Part shown: piece after piece, positions 43,136 to 52,194 of the stretch
Position numbering within the stretch: the first letter of the stretch is position 1
Layout: each line of letters starts with the position of its first letter
Assembly: GCF_024807945.1 (NCBI RefSeq)
Contig: NZ_JANUFD010000008.1
Span: 248,001-312,000, forward strand
Origin: Pseudomonas sp. JUb42
GTDB lineage: Bacteria; Pseudomonadota; Gammaproteobacteria; Pseudomonadales; Pseudomonadaceae
DNA: 64,000 bases
Reading direction: 5' to 3'
The notes under the pieces: generated by a model
The model's database searches: none
What the model saw: only the letters and a program-made list of their open reading frames with translations
Told to the model about the DNA's origin: nothing
Made by a program: the position numbers and the translations under genes

Positions 43136-43158
43136 CGCCGCTCTTGAGCGGCGTTTTT
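43136..43158 (+). terminator. Terminator between obg and proB
   Basis: CGCCGCTC-TT-GAGCGGCG followed by TTTTT. Twenty bases after the obg stop, so proB (start 43199) is likely expressed from its own promoter or by read-through. Confidence 0.9.
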
Positions 43159-43198
43159 GTATCTCGAATTTGGACTCTCTGGTTAAGGTTGAAAGATC

Positions 43199-44317
43199 AT
43201 GCGCAGCAAGGTGACAGGTGCCCAGCGTTGGGTTGTGAAGATCGGAAGTGCGCTGCTGACGGCGGACGGCAAGGGTCTTGACCGCAACGCGATGGGTGTT
43301 TGGGTCGAGCAGATGGTGGCGTTGTGTGAGGCAGACGTCGAACTGGTGCTGGTGTCTTCCGGGGCTGTGGCAGCCGGTATGAGCCGTTTGGGCTGGACGG
43401 CGCGACCCAGTGCCATGCATGAGCTGCAAGCCGCTGCCGCGATCGGTCAGATGGGTCTGGTGCAGGCCTGGGAGTCGAGCTTTGCCGAGCATGATCGGCA
43501 TACTGCGCAGATTCTCCTGACCCATGACGATTTGTCTGACCGCAAGCGCTACCTGAATGCCCGCAGCACCCTGCGCACCCTGGTCGAGTTGGGCGTTGTG
43601 CCGGTGATCAACGAAAACGACACCGTTGTCACTGACGAGATCCGTTTCGGTGACAACGACACCCTGGCCGCCTTGGTGGCGAACCTGGTCGAGGCCGACC
43701 TGCTGGTCATTCTCACCGACCGCGACGGCATGTTCGATGCCGATCCGCGCAATAACCCTGACGCTCAGTTGATCTACGAAGCGCGTGCCGACGATCCGGC
43801 GCTGGATGCTGTGGCGGGCGGCACCGGCGGTGCTCTGGGGCGTGGCGGCATGCAGACCAAACTGCGTGCAGCGCGCCTGGCGGCGCGTTCGGGTGCGCAC
43901 ACTGTCATTGTTGGTGGGCGTATCGATCAGGTGCTGGCGCGGCTCAAGGCCGGCGAGCGCCTGGGAACGCTGCTGTCGCCTGAGCGGGAAATGCTCGCGG
44001 CGCGCAAGCAGTGGCTGGCCGGGCACCTGCAGACCCGCGGCACCCTGGTGCTGGACGATGGTGCGGTCAAGGCGCTGGTGCGTGATAGCAAGAGCCTGCT
44101 GCCGGTCGGCGTGAAGCTGGTTCAGGGCAGCTTCCGGCGCGGCGAGATGGTGGTGTGCGTAGCGGCCGACGGTCGCGAGATCGCCCGCGGCCTGAGCAAC
44201 TACAGTGCCCTTGAGGCGCAGAAGATCATTGGCCAGTCGTCCGAGGCGATTGTCCGCGTGTTGGGTTATATGGCTGAGCCTGAACTGGTTCACCGGGATA
44301 ACCTGATCCTGGTTTAA
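43199..44317 (+). CDS. proB: Glutamate 5-kinase
   Basis: 372 residues. First enzyme of proline synthesis, phosphorylates the gamma-carboxylate of glutamate. Amino-acid-kinase fold with VVKIGSALLT, SSGAVAAGMSRL, NENDTV and GTGGALGRGGMQTKLRAA, then a C-terminal PUA domain (RGTLVLDDGAVKAL). Proline feedback inhibition is expected. Confidence 0.97.
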   Translation: MRSKVTGAQRWVVKIGSALLTADGKGLDRNAMGVWVEQMVALCEADVELVLVSSGAVAAGMSRLGWTARPSAMHELQAAAAIGQMGLVQAWESSFAEHDRHTAQILLTHDDLSDRKRYLNARSTLRTLVELGVVPVINENDTVVTDEIRFGDNDTLAALVANLVEADLLVILTDRDGMFDADPRNNPDAQLIYEARADDPALDAVAGGTGGALGRGGMQTKLRAARLAARSGAHTVIVGGRIDQVLARLKAGERLGTLLSPEREMLAARKQWLAGHLQTRGTLVLDDGAVKALVRDSKSLLPVGVKLVQGSFRRGEMVVCVAADGREIARGLSNYSALEAQKIIGQSSEAIVRVLGYMAEPELVHRDNLILV

Positions 44318-44341
44318 GTCCTGTCTGGATAAGGAAGTGCT

Positions 44342-44812
44342 ATGCGCATCATGAAGGGATTGTTGGCGGCGCTATTGGTTTTGCCAGCGCTGGCTTCGGC
44401 GGAAGAGATTGGTCAGGTGTCGACGGTGTTCAAGTTCGTTGGCCCCAACGACCGCATTGTGGTCGAGGCCTTTGATGATCCGAAGGTGGAGGGAGTGACC
44501 TGCTATCTGTCCCGGGCCAAGACCGGCGGCCTCAAAGGTGGTCTCGGCCTGGCCGAAGACCGTGCCGAGGCATCGATTGCCTGTCGCCAGGTCGGGACCA
44601 TCCATTTTCGCGAAGAGCTGAAGGATGGCGAAGAGGTGTTCAAGGAGCGCACGTCGCTGGTGTTCAAGACCATGCAGGTGGTGCGTTTCCTCGACAAGAA
44701 GCGCAATACCCTGGTGTATCTGGTCTATAGCGACCGGGTCATTGAGGGTAGCCCGCAGAATGCTGTGACAGCGATCCCGATCCTGCCTTGGGCGCCTGCT
44801 CCGGCACCATAG
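44342..44812 (+). CDS. creA: CreA-family periplasmic protein
   Basis: 156 residues with a signal peptide (cut near 20, LPALASA|EEIGQV). CreA family core: VFKFVGPNDRIVVEAFDDPKVEGVTCYLSRA, SIACRQVG and RTSLVFKTMQVVRFLD. Two cysteines (CYLSRAK, ACRQ) could form a disulphide. Function unknown. GATAAGGAAGTG precedes the ATG, 24 bases after proB. Confidence 0.94.
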   Translation: MRIMKGLLAALLVLPALASAEEIGQVSTVFKFVGPNDRIVVEAFDDPKVEGVTCYLSRAKTGGLKGGLGLAEDRAEASIACRQVGTIHFREELKDGEEVFKERTSLVFKTMQVVRFLDKKRNTLVYLVYSDRVIEGSPQNAVTAIPILPWAPAPAP

Positions 44813-44840
44813 TTGTTTGTTATGGGCATGGGCTGACATA

Positions 44841-44930
44841 GTGGGGGCGGATTCATCCGCGAAGGCGGCAGTCAGGCGCCAGAGATGCGATGAGTGTGCT
44901 GGCCTCTTCGCGAATGAATTCGCTCCCACA
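44841..44930. repeat. REP-type inverted repeat with trailing half-arm array
   Basis: Arms GTGGGGGCGGATTCATCCGC and GCGAATGAATTCGCTCCCAC; the left arm has one change in the core. After it (44921-44980) the fragments CTCCCACAATT, CTCCTCAAATGG, CTCCCGCAATTTG, CCCTCACAG and TCTCCCA follow in degenerate tandem. Confidence 0.85.
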
Positions 44931-45007
44931 ATTCGCTCCTCAAATGGCTCCCGCAATTTGCCCTCACAGAATTTCTCCCATCTGGTTTTCGCCAAATCGC
45001 AGACAAT

Positions 45008-45035
45008 AAAAAACCGACCCTTGGGTCGGTTTTTT
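45008..45035. terminator. Terminator downstream of rpsT
   Basis: AAAAAACCGACCC-TT-GGGTCGGTTTTTT, a perfect stem with A/T runs on both sides; works for rpsT (leftward), 15 bases past its stop, and can also end rightward transcripts. Confidence 0.93.
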
Positions 45036-45049
45036 AACAAGCAGATCGC

Positions 45050-45328
45050 TTAGGCTGCAGCAGCAAGGTTCAGAGCCTTGATGTGGCCATTCAGGCGGCC
45101 TTTATGACGAGCAGCTTTGTTCTTGTGGATGATGCCTTTATCGGCCATACGGTCGAGAACAGGCACAGCCAGAACGTAAGCAGCTTGTGCTTTTTCAGCG
45201 TCTTTTGCGTCGATGGCTTTCACTACGTTCTTGATGTAGGTACGGACCATGGAACGCAGGCTGGCGTTGTGGCTGCGACGCTTCTCAGCCTGTTTTGCAC
45301 GTTTTTTGGCGGAAGGTGTGTTGGCCAC
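45050..45328 (-). CDS. rpsT: 30S ribosomal protein S20
   Basis: 92 residues, Lys/Ala-rich helical protein starting MANTPSAKKRAKQAEKRRSH, binds the bottom of the 16S 5' domain. Preceded by a strong promoter. Divergent to murJ, the usual arrangement. Confidence 0.98.
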   Translation of the reverse strand: MANTPSAKKRAKQAEKRRSHNASLRSMVRTYIKNVVKAIDAKDAEKAQAAYVLAVPVLDRMADKGIIHKNKAARHKGRLNGHIKALNLAAAA

Positions 45329-45381
45329 CGTCGAGCTCCTCGAAAGACTTTTTAGGGAATAGCAAACAAAATAGGCCGCGA

Positions 45382-45410
45382 ATCATGCCGATGAGTTGAC
45401 AGCTTGTCAA
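45382..45410 (-). promoter_or_regulatory. Sigma-70 promoter of rpsT
   Basis: On the minus strand: a perfect TTGACA -35 box, 17-base spacer and CATGAT -10. Transcription would start about 45 bases before the rpsT ATG. Confidence 0.8.
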
Positions 45411-45579
45411 GGGCAGTTCTTGTGTTCCGCTGAATGGTCGCCAAGTGTTATCGGATATTTATTTCCGGCGTACGACCTGTAAACTCGCGGACTTTGGCTC
45501 TGTCGCTTTTGCGGCGCGGAGTATCGCATAAAAGGAAGTCGGCATGGCCGATCCTTTTGCCAGGAAGCACATTCTTTCG

Positions 45580-47118
45580 ATGAACCTACTCAAATCATTG
45601 GCCGCCGTCAGCTCTATCACCATGCTTTCCCGGGTGCTGGGCTTTATTCGCGACACCATCATTGCGCGTACTTTCGGCGCGGGAATGGCCACGGACGCTT
45701 TTTTCATCGCCTTTAAATTGCCCAATCTGCTGCGGCGCATCTTTGCCGAGGGCGCTTTTTCTCAGGCGTTCGTACCGATCCTGGCGGAATACAAGAGCCA
45801 GCAGGGGGAGGAGGCGACCCGTACCTTTGTTGCTTATGTCACCGGGCTGTTGACGTTGGTCCTGGCCCTGGTCACGGCGCTGGGCATCATCGCTGCACCC
45901 TGGGTGATCTGGGCCACGGCGCCGGGCTTTGCCGATACGCCGGAAAAATTCGCCCTGACCAGCGATCTGCTGCGGGTGACTTTTCCTTATATATTGCTGA
46001 TCTCCCTGTCCTCCCTGGCCGGGGCGATCCTCAATACCTGGAACCGCTTTTCGGTCCCGGCGTTCGTGCCGACCCTGCTCAATGTCAGCATGATTGTCTT
46101 TGCCCTGTTCCTGACTCCGTATTTCAATCCGCCGGTCATGGCGCTGGGTTGGGCGGTGCTGGTCGGTGGTCTGATGCAGTTGCTGTATCAACTGCCGCAC
46201 CTGAAAAAAATCGGCATGCTGGTGCTGCCACGCCTGAATCTGCGTGACAGTGGCGTCTGGCGGGTGATGAAACAAATGCTGCCAGCGATTCTCGGCGTTT
46301 CGGTCAGTCAGATTTCTCTGATTATCAACACGATTTTTGCCTCGTTTCTTGTAGCCGGTTCGGTGTCCTGGATGTACTACGCCGACCGCTTGATGGAGTT
46401 GCCATCCGGCGTGCTCGGTGTGGCACTGGGGACGATTCTGCTGCCGATCCTGGCCAAGACCTACGCCAGCAAGGATCGCCACGAATATTCGCGGATCCTC
46501 GACTGGGGCCTGCGCCTGTGTTTTGTGTTGGTGCTGCCTTGCACCCTGGCGCTGGGGATTCTGGCCAAACCTTTGACCGTTTCTCTGTTCCAGTACGGCC
46601 AATTTGATGCCCACGATGCGCTCATGACCCAGCGCGCATTGGTCGCTTACTCAGTGGGTCTGCTGGGCATCATCATGATCAAGGTGCTGGCGCCGGGCTT
46701 CTATGCGCAACAAAATATTCGCACCCCGGTGAAAATCGCCATCTTCACCCTCATTGTTACTCAGTTGCTCAACCTGGTTTTCATCGGTCCGCTGCAGCAT
46801 GCCGGCCTTGCCCTGGCGATCAGTGGCGGTGCCTGCATCAATGCCGGGCTGCTGCTCTGGCAATTGCTGCGCCAGGGCCTGTTCCAGCCGCAACCGGGCT
46901 GGGCCAAGTACCTGTTCAAGCTGGTGCTGGCCGTGGCGGTGATGTCCGGCGTGTTGTTGGGCCTGATGCAGGTGATGCCGGCCTGGGACGAAGGACATAT
47001 GCTTGAACGCTTTATTCGCCTGGGTGGCCTGGTCGCGGCCGGGCTGGTGGCGTATTTCGGCATGCTTTTGCTGCTGGGTTTTCGCCTGAAGGACTTCGCC
47101 CGCAAGGCGATCCTGTAG
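45580..47118 (+). CDS. murJ: Lipid II flippase MurJ
   Basis: 512 residues from ATG 45580 (MNLLKSLAAVSSITM), the start conserved in the family; an in-frame ATG at 45544 has the better ribosome site (AGGAAG) and would add 12 residues. About 14 membrane helices of the MVF fold; the conserved N-terminal SRVLGFIRDTIIARTFG and KLPNLLRRIFAEGAFSQAF form the substrate gate with its essential arginines. It moves lipid II across the inner membrane for peptidoglycan synthesis. Confidence 0.96.
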   Translation: MNLLKSLAAVSSITMLSRVLGFIRDTIIARTFGAGMATDAFFIAFKLPNLLRRIFAEGAFSQAFVPILAEYKSQQGEEATRTFVAYVTGLLTLVLALVTALGIIAAPWVIWATAPGFADTPEKFALTSDLLRVTFPYILLISLSSLAGAILNTWNRFSVPAFVPTLLNVSMIVFALFLTPYFNPPVMALGWAVLVGGLMQLLYQLPHLKKIGMLVLPRLNLRDSGVWRVMKQMLPAILGVSVSQISLIINTIFASFLVAGSVSWMYYADRLMELPSGVLGVALGTILLPILAKTYASKDRHEYSRILDWGLRLCFVLVLPCTLALGILAKPLTVSLFQYGQFDAHDALMTQRALVAYSVGLLGIIMIKVLAPGFYAQQNIRTPVKIAIFTLIVTQLLNLVFIGPLQHAGLALAISGGACINAGLLLWQLLRQGLFQPQPGWAKYLFKLVLAVAVMSGVLLGLMQVMPAWDEGHMLERFIRLGGLVAAGLVAYFGMLLLLGFRLKDFARKAIL

Positions 47119-47248
47119 ATTTGTAGTAAGGGTGGTCGTCGGTTTTTCGCATTGCGAGCCGATTGCCGTGGTTTTGCCTTGGTCTGTCGCCTGTCGTCCA
47201 AGGCTGTGTGTGGTTATAATCGCCCACTTTATGAGCAAGAAGCGCGTT

Positions 47249-48193
47249 ATGCAGCTGGTCCGAGGCCTCCACAATCTGCGCCCCCAGCATCGGGGCTGTG
47301 TCGCCACTATTGGCAACTTCGACGGTGTTCACCGTGGCCACCAGGCTATCCTGGCGCGTCTGCGTGAGCGTGCGGTTGAGTTGGGCCTGCCCAGTTGCGT
47401 GGTGATTTTCGAGCCGCAGCCGCGCGAGTTTTTCGCTCCCGAGACCGCTCCGGCGCGTCTGGCCAGGCTGCGCGACAAGCTTGAACTGCTGGCGGCCGAG
47501 GGCGTCGATCAGGTGCTGTGCCTGTCGTTCAACGAGCGTCTGAGCAAGCTCAGCGCCGCCGAGTTCGTCGATACGGTACTGATCGAAGGCCTCGACGTTC
47601 GCCATCTGGAAGTCGGCGACGATTTCCGTTTCGGCTGTGATCGCCTGGGTGATTTCGACTTTTTGCAACAGGTCGGCAACGCCCAGGGCTTCAGCGTCGA
47701 GGCCGCCCAGACCGTCGAGATCGACGGCGTGCGGGTTAGCAGCACGCAGATTCGCAATGCCCTGGCAGTGGCCGATTTTGCCTTGGCTGAACGCCTGCTC
47801 GGGCGTCCGTATCAGATTACCGGTCGCGTGCTGCACGGGCAGAAACTCGCCCGACAGCTGGGTACGCCCACGGCCAACGTACAACTCAAGCGCCGTCGCG
47901 TGCCGATGACCGGGGTTTACCTTGTCAGTACGCTGATCGACGGCACGGCATGGCCGGGTGTCGCCAATATTGGCGTGCGCCCGACCGTGGCAGGTGATGG
48001 CAGTGCCCACCTGGAAGTGCATCTGCTGGACTTTGCCGGTGATCTTTATGGCCGGCGTTTGACGGTGGTATTCCACCAGAAGCTGCGTGATGAGCAGCGT
48101 TTCGCCTCACTGGAGGCGCTGAAGACGGCGATCAATGCGGATGTCGCCGCCGCCCGTGCCCATTGGCATGGCCAACCCGACGGATGTGTATGA
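47249..48193 (+). CDS. ribF: Bifunctional riboflavin kinase/FAD synthetase
   Basis: 314 residues from ATG 47249 (MQLVRGLHNL); in-frame starts further up are not conserved. N-terminal nucleotidyltransferase with TIGNFDGVHRGHQ and SSTQIRNAL, C-terminal riboflavin kinase with GTPTANVQL and GVANIGVRPTV. Makes FMN and FAD. The stop codon lies within a 125-base palindromic element that fills the gap to ileS. Confidence 0.96.
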   Translation: MQLVRGLHNLRPQHRGCVATIGNFDGVHRGHQAILARLRERAVELGLPSCVVIFEPQPREFFAPETAPARLARLRDKLELLAAEGVDQVLCLSFNERLSKLSAAEFVDTVLIEGLDVRHLEVGDDFRFGCDRLGDFDFLQQVGNAQGFSVEAAQTVEIDGVRVSSTQIRNALAVADFALAERLLGRPYQITGRVLHGQKLARQLGTPTANVQLKRRRVPMTGVYLVSTLIDGTAWPGVANIGVRPTVAGDGSAHLEVHLLDFAGDLYGRRLTVVFHQKLRDEQRFASLEALKTAINADVAAARAHWHGQPDGCV

Positions 48194-48314
48194 AAAATAG
48201 TCGAGCGAAGGTCAGGCAAGGCGCGCACAGGCGAGAAAGCGGAGTTTACGCCAGTAAATGAGCATTTCGAGACTGTACGCAACGCCGCCTGAGCGAGCGC
48301 AGACATTTTTCATG
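48190..48314. repeat. 125-bp palindromic intergenic element from the ribF stop towards ileS
   Basis: Ends ATGAAAAAT (48190) and ATTTTTCAT (to 48314) are exact complements, and the arms continue with GAGCGAAGGTCAGGCAAGGCG pairing imperfectly with CGCCGCCTGAGCGAGCGC. The centre contains a second exact dyad, TTTAC-GCCA-GTAAA (48245-48258). The terminal dyad uses the last bases and stop of ribF. Similar GGAGTTTAC...GTAAATGAGCA elements are, to my knowledge, scattered in Pseudomonas genomes. Confidence 0.75.
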
Positions 48315-48337
48315 CATATCCTTACCAAGAGCCTGAA

Positions 48338-51169
48338 ATGACCGATTACAAAGCCACGCTAAACCTTCCGGACACCGCCTTCCCAATGAAGGCCGGCCTG
48401 CCCCAGCGCGAGCCGCAAATCTTGCAGCGCTGGGACAGCATTGGCCTGTACCAGAAGCTGCGCGAAATTGGCAAGGATCGTCCAAAGTTCGTGCTGCACG
48501 ACGGTCCTCCTTACGCCAACGGCAATATTCACATCGGTCATGCGGTCAACAAGATCCTCAAGGACATGATCGTGCGCTCGAAAACCCTGTCGGGTTTCGA
48601 TGCGCCTTATGTTCCGGGCTGGGACTGCCATGGTCTGCCGATCGAGCACAAGGTCGAAGTCACCCATGGCAAAAACCTGGGTGCCGACAAGACTCGCGAG
48701 CTGTGCCGCGCGTATGCGGCTGAGCAGGTTGGCGGGCAGAAGACTGAATTCATCCGTCTGGGTGTGCTGGGCGACTGGGACAACCCTTACCTGACCATGA
48801 ACTTCGCCAACGAGGCCGGGGAAATCCGTGCCCTGGCGGAAATGGTCAAGGGCGGTTTCGTGTTCAAGGGCCTCAAGCCAGTGAACTGGTGCTTTGACTG
48901 CGGTTCGGCCCTGGCCGAAGCGGAAGTCGAATACGCCGACAAGAAATCCTCGACCATCGATGTGGCCTTTGCCATCGCTGACGAAGCCAAGCTGGCCGAA
49001 GCCTTTGGCCTGCCAGCATTGGGCAAGCCTGCCTCCATCGTGATCTGGACCACCACCCCGTGGACCATTCCGGCCAACCAGGCGCTGAACGTTCACCCTG
49101 AGTTCAACTACGCCCTGGTCGACGTCGGCGACAAGCTGCTGGTGCTGGCCGAAGAGCTGGTTGAAGCCTGTCTGGCTCGTTACAAGCTGCAAGGTTCGGT
49201 CATTGCCCTGACCACCGGTAAAGCGCTGGAGCTGATCAATTTTCGTCACCCGTTCTATGACCGCCTGTCGCCCGTCTATCTGGCTGACTACGTCGAACTG
49301 GGCGCCGGTACTGGCGTGGTGCACAGCGCCCCGGCCTATGGCGTAGACGACTTCAACAGTTGCAAACGCTACGGCATGACCAACGACGACATCCTCAGCC
49401 CGGTGCAGAGCAATGGCGTCTACGCCGAGTCTCTGGAGTTCTTCGGCGGCCAGTTCATCTTCAAGGCCAACCAGAGCATCATCGACAAGCTGGCCGAAGT
49501 TGGCAGCCTGATGGACACCGAGACCATCACCCACAGCTACATGCACTGCTGGCGTCACAAGTCGCCGCTGATCTACCGCGCCACCGCGCAGTGGTTCGTT
49601 GGCATGGACAAGCAGCCGACCACCGGCGAGACCCTGCGCAAGCGTGCGGTCAAGGCCATCGAAGACACCAGGTTCGTTCCGGCCTGGGGCCAGGCGCGCC
49701 TGCATTCGATGATCGCCAACCGTCCGGACTGGTGCATCTCCCGTCAGCGCAACTGGGGCGTGCCGATCCCGTTCTTCCTGAACAAGGAAAGCGGCGAGCT
49801 GCACCCACGCACCGTCGAGCTGATGGAAGAAGTCGCCCAGCGCGTCGAAAAAGAGGGCATCGAGGCCTGGTTCAAGCTGGACTCGGCCGAACTGCTCGGC
49901 GATGAAGCGGCGCAGTACGACAAGATCTCCGACACCCTGGACGTCTGGTTCGACTCCGGCACCACGCACTGGCATGTCCTGCGCGGTTCGCACCCTATGG
50001 GTCACGAGAGCGGTCCGCGTGCCGACCTGTACCTGGAAGGTTCCGACCAGCACCGCGGCTGGTTCCACTCGTCGCTGCTGACCGGCTGCGCCATCGATGA
50101 CCACGCCCCGTACCGTGAACTGCTGACCCATGGCTTCACTGTGGACGAGAACGGTCGCAAGATGTCCAAGTCTCTGGGCAACGTGATCGCGCCGCAGAAG
50201 GTCAACGACACCCTGGGTGCCGACATCATGCGTCTGTGGGTTTCGGCTACCGACTACTCCGGCGAGATGGCGGTTTCCGAGACCATCCTGCAACGCAGTG
50301 CCGACGCCTACCGGCGTATCCGCAACACTGCGCGCTTCCTGCTTTCCAACCTCAGCGGCTTCAATCCGGCGACCGATCTGTTGCCCAATGACGAGATGCT
50401 GGCTCTGGATCGCTGGGCAGTGGACCGCGCGCTGCTGCTGCAACGCGAGCTGGAAGAGCACTACAGCGAATACCGTTTCTGGAACGTCTACTCCAAGGTC
50501 CATAACTTCTGCGTGCAGGAGCTGGGCGGCTTCTACCTGGACATCATTAAGGACCGTCAGTATACCACCGGTGCCAACAGCACCGCGCGGCGTTCCTGCC
50601 AGACCGCGCTGTTCCATATCTCCGAGGCGCTGGTGCGCTGGATCGCACCGATCCTGGCCTTCACCGCTGACGAGCTGTGGCAGTACCTGCCGGGCGAGCG
50701 CAACGAGTCGGTCATGCTCAACACCTGGTATCAGGGCCTGAGCGAGATGCCCGAAGGCTTCGAGCTGGACCGCGCCTACTGGGAGCGGATCATGGCGGTC
50801 AAAGTCGCGGTCAACAAGGAAATGGAAAACATGCGGGCAGCCAAGGCCATTGGCGGCAACCTGCAGGCCGAAGTGACCCTGTTCGCCGAAGAGTCCCTGG
50901 TGGCGGATCTGTCGAAGCTGAGCAACGAGCTGCGCTTCGTGCTGATCACCTCCACCGCCAGCGTTGCCCCTCTGGCCAGCGCTCCGGCCGATGCCGTGGT
51001 CACCGAAGTGGCCGGCCTCAAGCTCAAGGTGGTCAAGTCCGGTCACGCCAAGTGCGCCCGTTGCTGGCATCACCGTGAGGACGTCGGGGTCAATCCTGAG
51101 CATCCGGAAATCTGCGGTCGTTGCGTAGACAACATCAGCGGCAATGGCGAGGTTCGTCACTATGCCTAA
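48338..51169 (+). CDS. ileS: Isoleucyl-tRNA synthetase
   Basis: 943 residues, class I synthetase of the bacterial mupirocin-sensitive type. HIGH motif (NIHIGHAVN), editing domain, KMSKS (GRKMSKSLGN), and a C-terminal zinc finger (CARCWHHREDVG and CGRC). Charges tRNA-Ile and edits valine. The stop overlaps the start of lspA by eight bases. Confidence 0.98.
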   Translation: MTDYKATLNLPDTAFPMKAGLPQREPQILQRWDSIGLYQKLREIGKDRPKFVLHDGPPYANGNIHIGHAVNKILKDMIVRSKTLSGFDAPYVPGWDCHGLPIEHKVEVTHGKNLGADKTRELCRAYAAEQVGGQKTEFIRLGVLGDWDNPYLTMNFANEAGEIRALAEMVKGGFVFKGLKPVNWCFDCGSALAEAEVEYADKKSSTIDVAFAIADEAKLAEAFGLPALGKPASIVIWTTTPWTIPANQALNVHPEFNYALVDVGDKLLVLAEELVEACLARYKLQGSVIALTTGKALELINFRHPFYDRLSPVYLADYVELGAGTGVVHSAPAYGVDDFNSCKRYGMTNDDILSPVQSNGVYAESLEFFGGQFIFKANQSIIDKLAEVGSLMDTETITHSYMHCWRHKSPLIYRATAQWFVGMDKQPTTGETLRKRAVKAIEDTRFVPAWGQARLHSMIANRPDWCISRQRNWGVPIPFFLNKESGELHPRTVELMEEVAQRVEKEGIEAWFKLDSAELLGDEAAQYDKISDTLDVWFDSGTTHWHVLRGSHPMGHESGPRADLYLEGSDQHRGWFHSSLLTGCAIDDHAPYRELLTHGFTVDENGRKMSKSLGNVIAPQKVNDTLGADIMRLWVSATDYSGEMAVSETILQRSADAYRRIRNTARFLLSNLSGFNPATDLLPNDEMLALDRWAVDRALLLQRELEEHYSEYRFWNVYSKVHNFCVQELGGFYLDIIKDRQYTTGANSTARRSCQTALFHISEALVRWIAPILAFTADELWQYLPGERNESVMLNTWYQGLSEMPEGFELDRAYWERIMAVKVAVNKEMENMRAAKAIGGNLQAEVTLFAEESLVADLSKLSNELRFVLITSTASVAPLASAPADAVVTEVAGLKLKVVKSGHAKCARCWHHREDVGVNPEHPEICGRCVDNISGNGEVRHYA

Positions 51170-51671
51170 AGCCACTGGCGCCGGCCGTCTCGGCTGGCTT
51201 GTCCTGAGCGTGCTGGTGCTGATCATCGATCAGCTCAGCAAGGCTCATTTCGAGAACGCCCTGAGCCTGTACCAGCAGATCGTGGTCATCCCTGACCTGT
51301 TCAGCTGGACCCTGGCCTACAACACAGGCGCAGCCTTCAGCTTCCTGGCCGACAGCTCCGGCTGGCAGCGCTGGCTGTTTGCCTTGATCGCCGTGGTGGT
51401 CAGCCTGGTGCTGATCATCTGGCTCAAGCGCCTGGGCCGTAACGAAACCTGGCTGGCAGTCGCCCTGGCACTGGTGCTGGGCGGCGCGCTGGGCAACCTG
51501 TATGACCGTATCGTGCTCGGCCATGTGATCGACTTCGTACTGGTGCACTGGCAGGACCGCTGGCGCTTCCCGGCCTTCAACTTTGCCGACAGCGCCATTA
51601 CCGTTGGTGCAATCATGCTGGCGCTGGATATGTTCAAAACCAGGAAAACCGGAGAGACCGCCAATGGCTGA
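51162..51671 (+). CDS. lspA: Lipoprotein signal peptidase (signal peptidase II)
   Basis: 169 residues, four membrane helices, inner-membrane aspartyl protease that cuts prolipoproteins after diacylglyceryl transfer. The catalytic pair is D124 (HVIDF) and D143 (FADSA), exactly the numbers of the P. aeruginosa enzyme; NTGAAFS and GNLYDR are conserved. Start at 51162 within the end of ileS; fkpB overlaps its stop by eight bases, so the three genes are coupled. Confidence 0.98.
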   Translation: MPKATGAGRLGWLVLSVLVLIIDQLSKAHFENALSLYQQIVVIPDLFSWTLAYNTGAAFSFLADSSGWQRWLFALIAVVVSLVLIIWLKRLGRNETWLAVALALVLGGALGNLYDRIVLGHVIDFVLVHWQDRWRFPAFNFADSAITVGAIMLALDMFKTRKTGETANG

Positions 51672-52116
51672 ATCGTCAGTGACCGAGCAACGCATCGGCC
51701 AGAACACTCAGGTCACGCTGCACTTCGCGCTGCGCCTGGAAAACGGCGATACCGTGGACAGCACCTTCGACAAGGCTCCGGCCACGTTCAAGGTCGGTGA
51801 TGGCAGCCTGCTGCCTGGTTTTGAGGCCGCGTTGTTCGGCTTCAAGGCCGGCGACAAGCGCACGCTTGAAGTCCTTGCGGAAAACGCCTTTGGTCAGCCC
51901 AACCCGCAGAACGTGCAGATAATGCCGCGTTCGCAGTTCCAGGGCATGGAGCTGTCGGAAGGTTTGCTGGTGATCTTCAACGATGCGGCCAATACTGAGT
52001 TGCCGGGCGTGGTCAAAGCGTTCGACGAGGCTCAGGTGACCATCGATTTCAATCACCCGCTGGCGGGCAAGACCCTGACATTCGAAGTGGAAATCTTCGA
52101 GGTCAAGGCGCTCTGA
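51664..52116 (+). CDS. fkpB: FKBP-type peptidyl-prolyl isomerase of the SlyD/FkpB group
   Basis: 150 residues, cytoplasmic. FKBP domain (LHFALRLENGDTVDSTFDK, GDGSLLPGFEAALFG) with the insert-in-flap domain in the middle (ENAFGQPNPQNVQIMP) and LAGKTLTFEVEIFEV at the end. No His-rich tail of SlyD. The lspA-fkpB-ispH order is conserved in gamma-proteobacteria. The start overlaps the lspA stop. Confidence 0.95.
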   Translation: MAESSVTEQRIGQNTQVTLHFALRLENGDTVDSTFDKAPATFKVGDGSLLPGFEAALFGFKAGDKRTLEVLAENAFGQPNPQNVQIMPRSQFQGMELSEGLLVIFNDAANTELPGVVKAFDEAQVTIDFNHPLAGKTLTFEVEIFEVKAL

Positions 52117-52133
52117 TTGTCTGATGCGTTGCT

Positions 52134-52158
52134 GGCCCCGCCTTTGGTGGGGCCTTTT
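52134..52158 (+). terminator. Hairpin between fkpB and ispH
   Basis: GGCCCCGCC-TTT-GGTGGGGCC followed by TTTT. It starts 18 bases after the fkpB stop and 37 before ispH starts; may terminate or attenuate transcription into ispH. Confidence 0.75.
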
Positions 52159-52194
52159 CGTTTCTGTTTACCTGCTCGTAACACGAGGCACAGC

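Noticed and set aside
48359..51226. A 955-codon open frame antisense to ileS
   Set aside because: It mirrors the codon pattern of ileS in GC-rich DNA, has no ribosome site or recognisable domain, and ileS on the other strand is complete.
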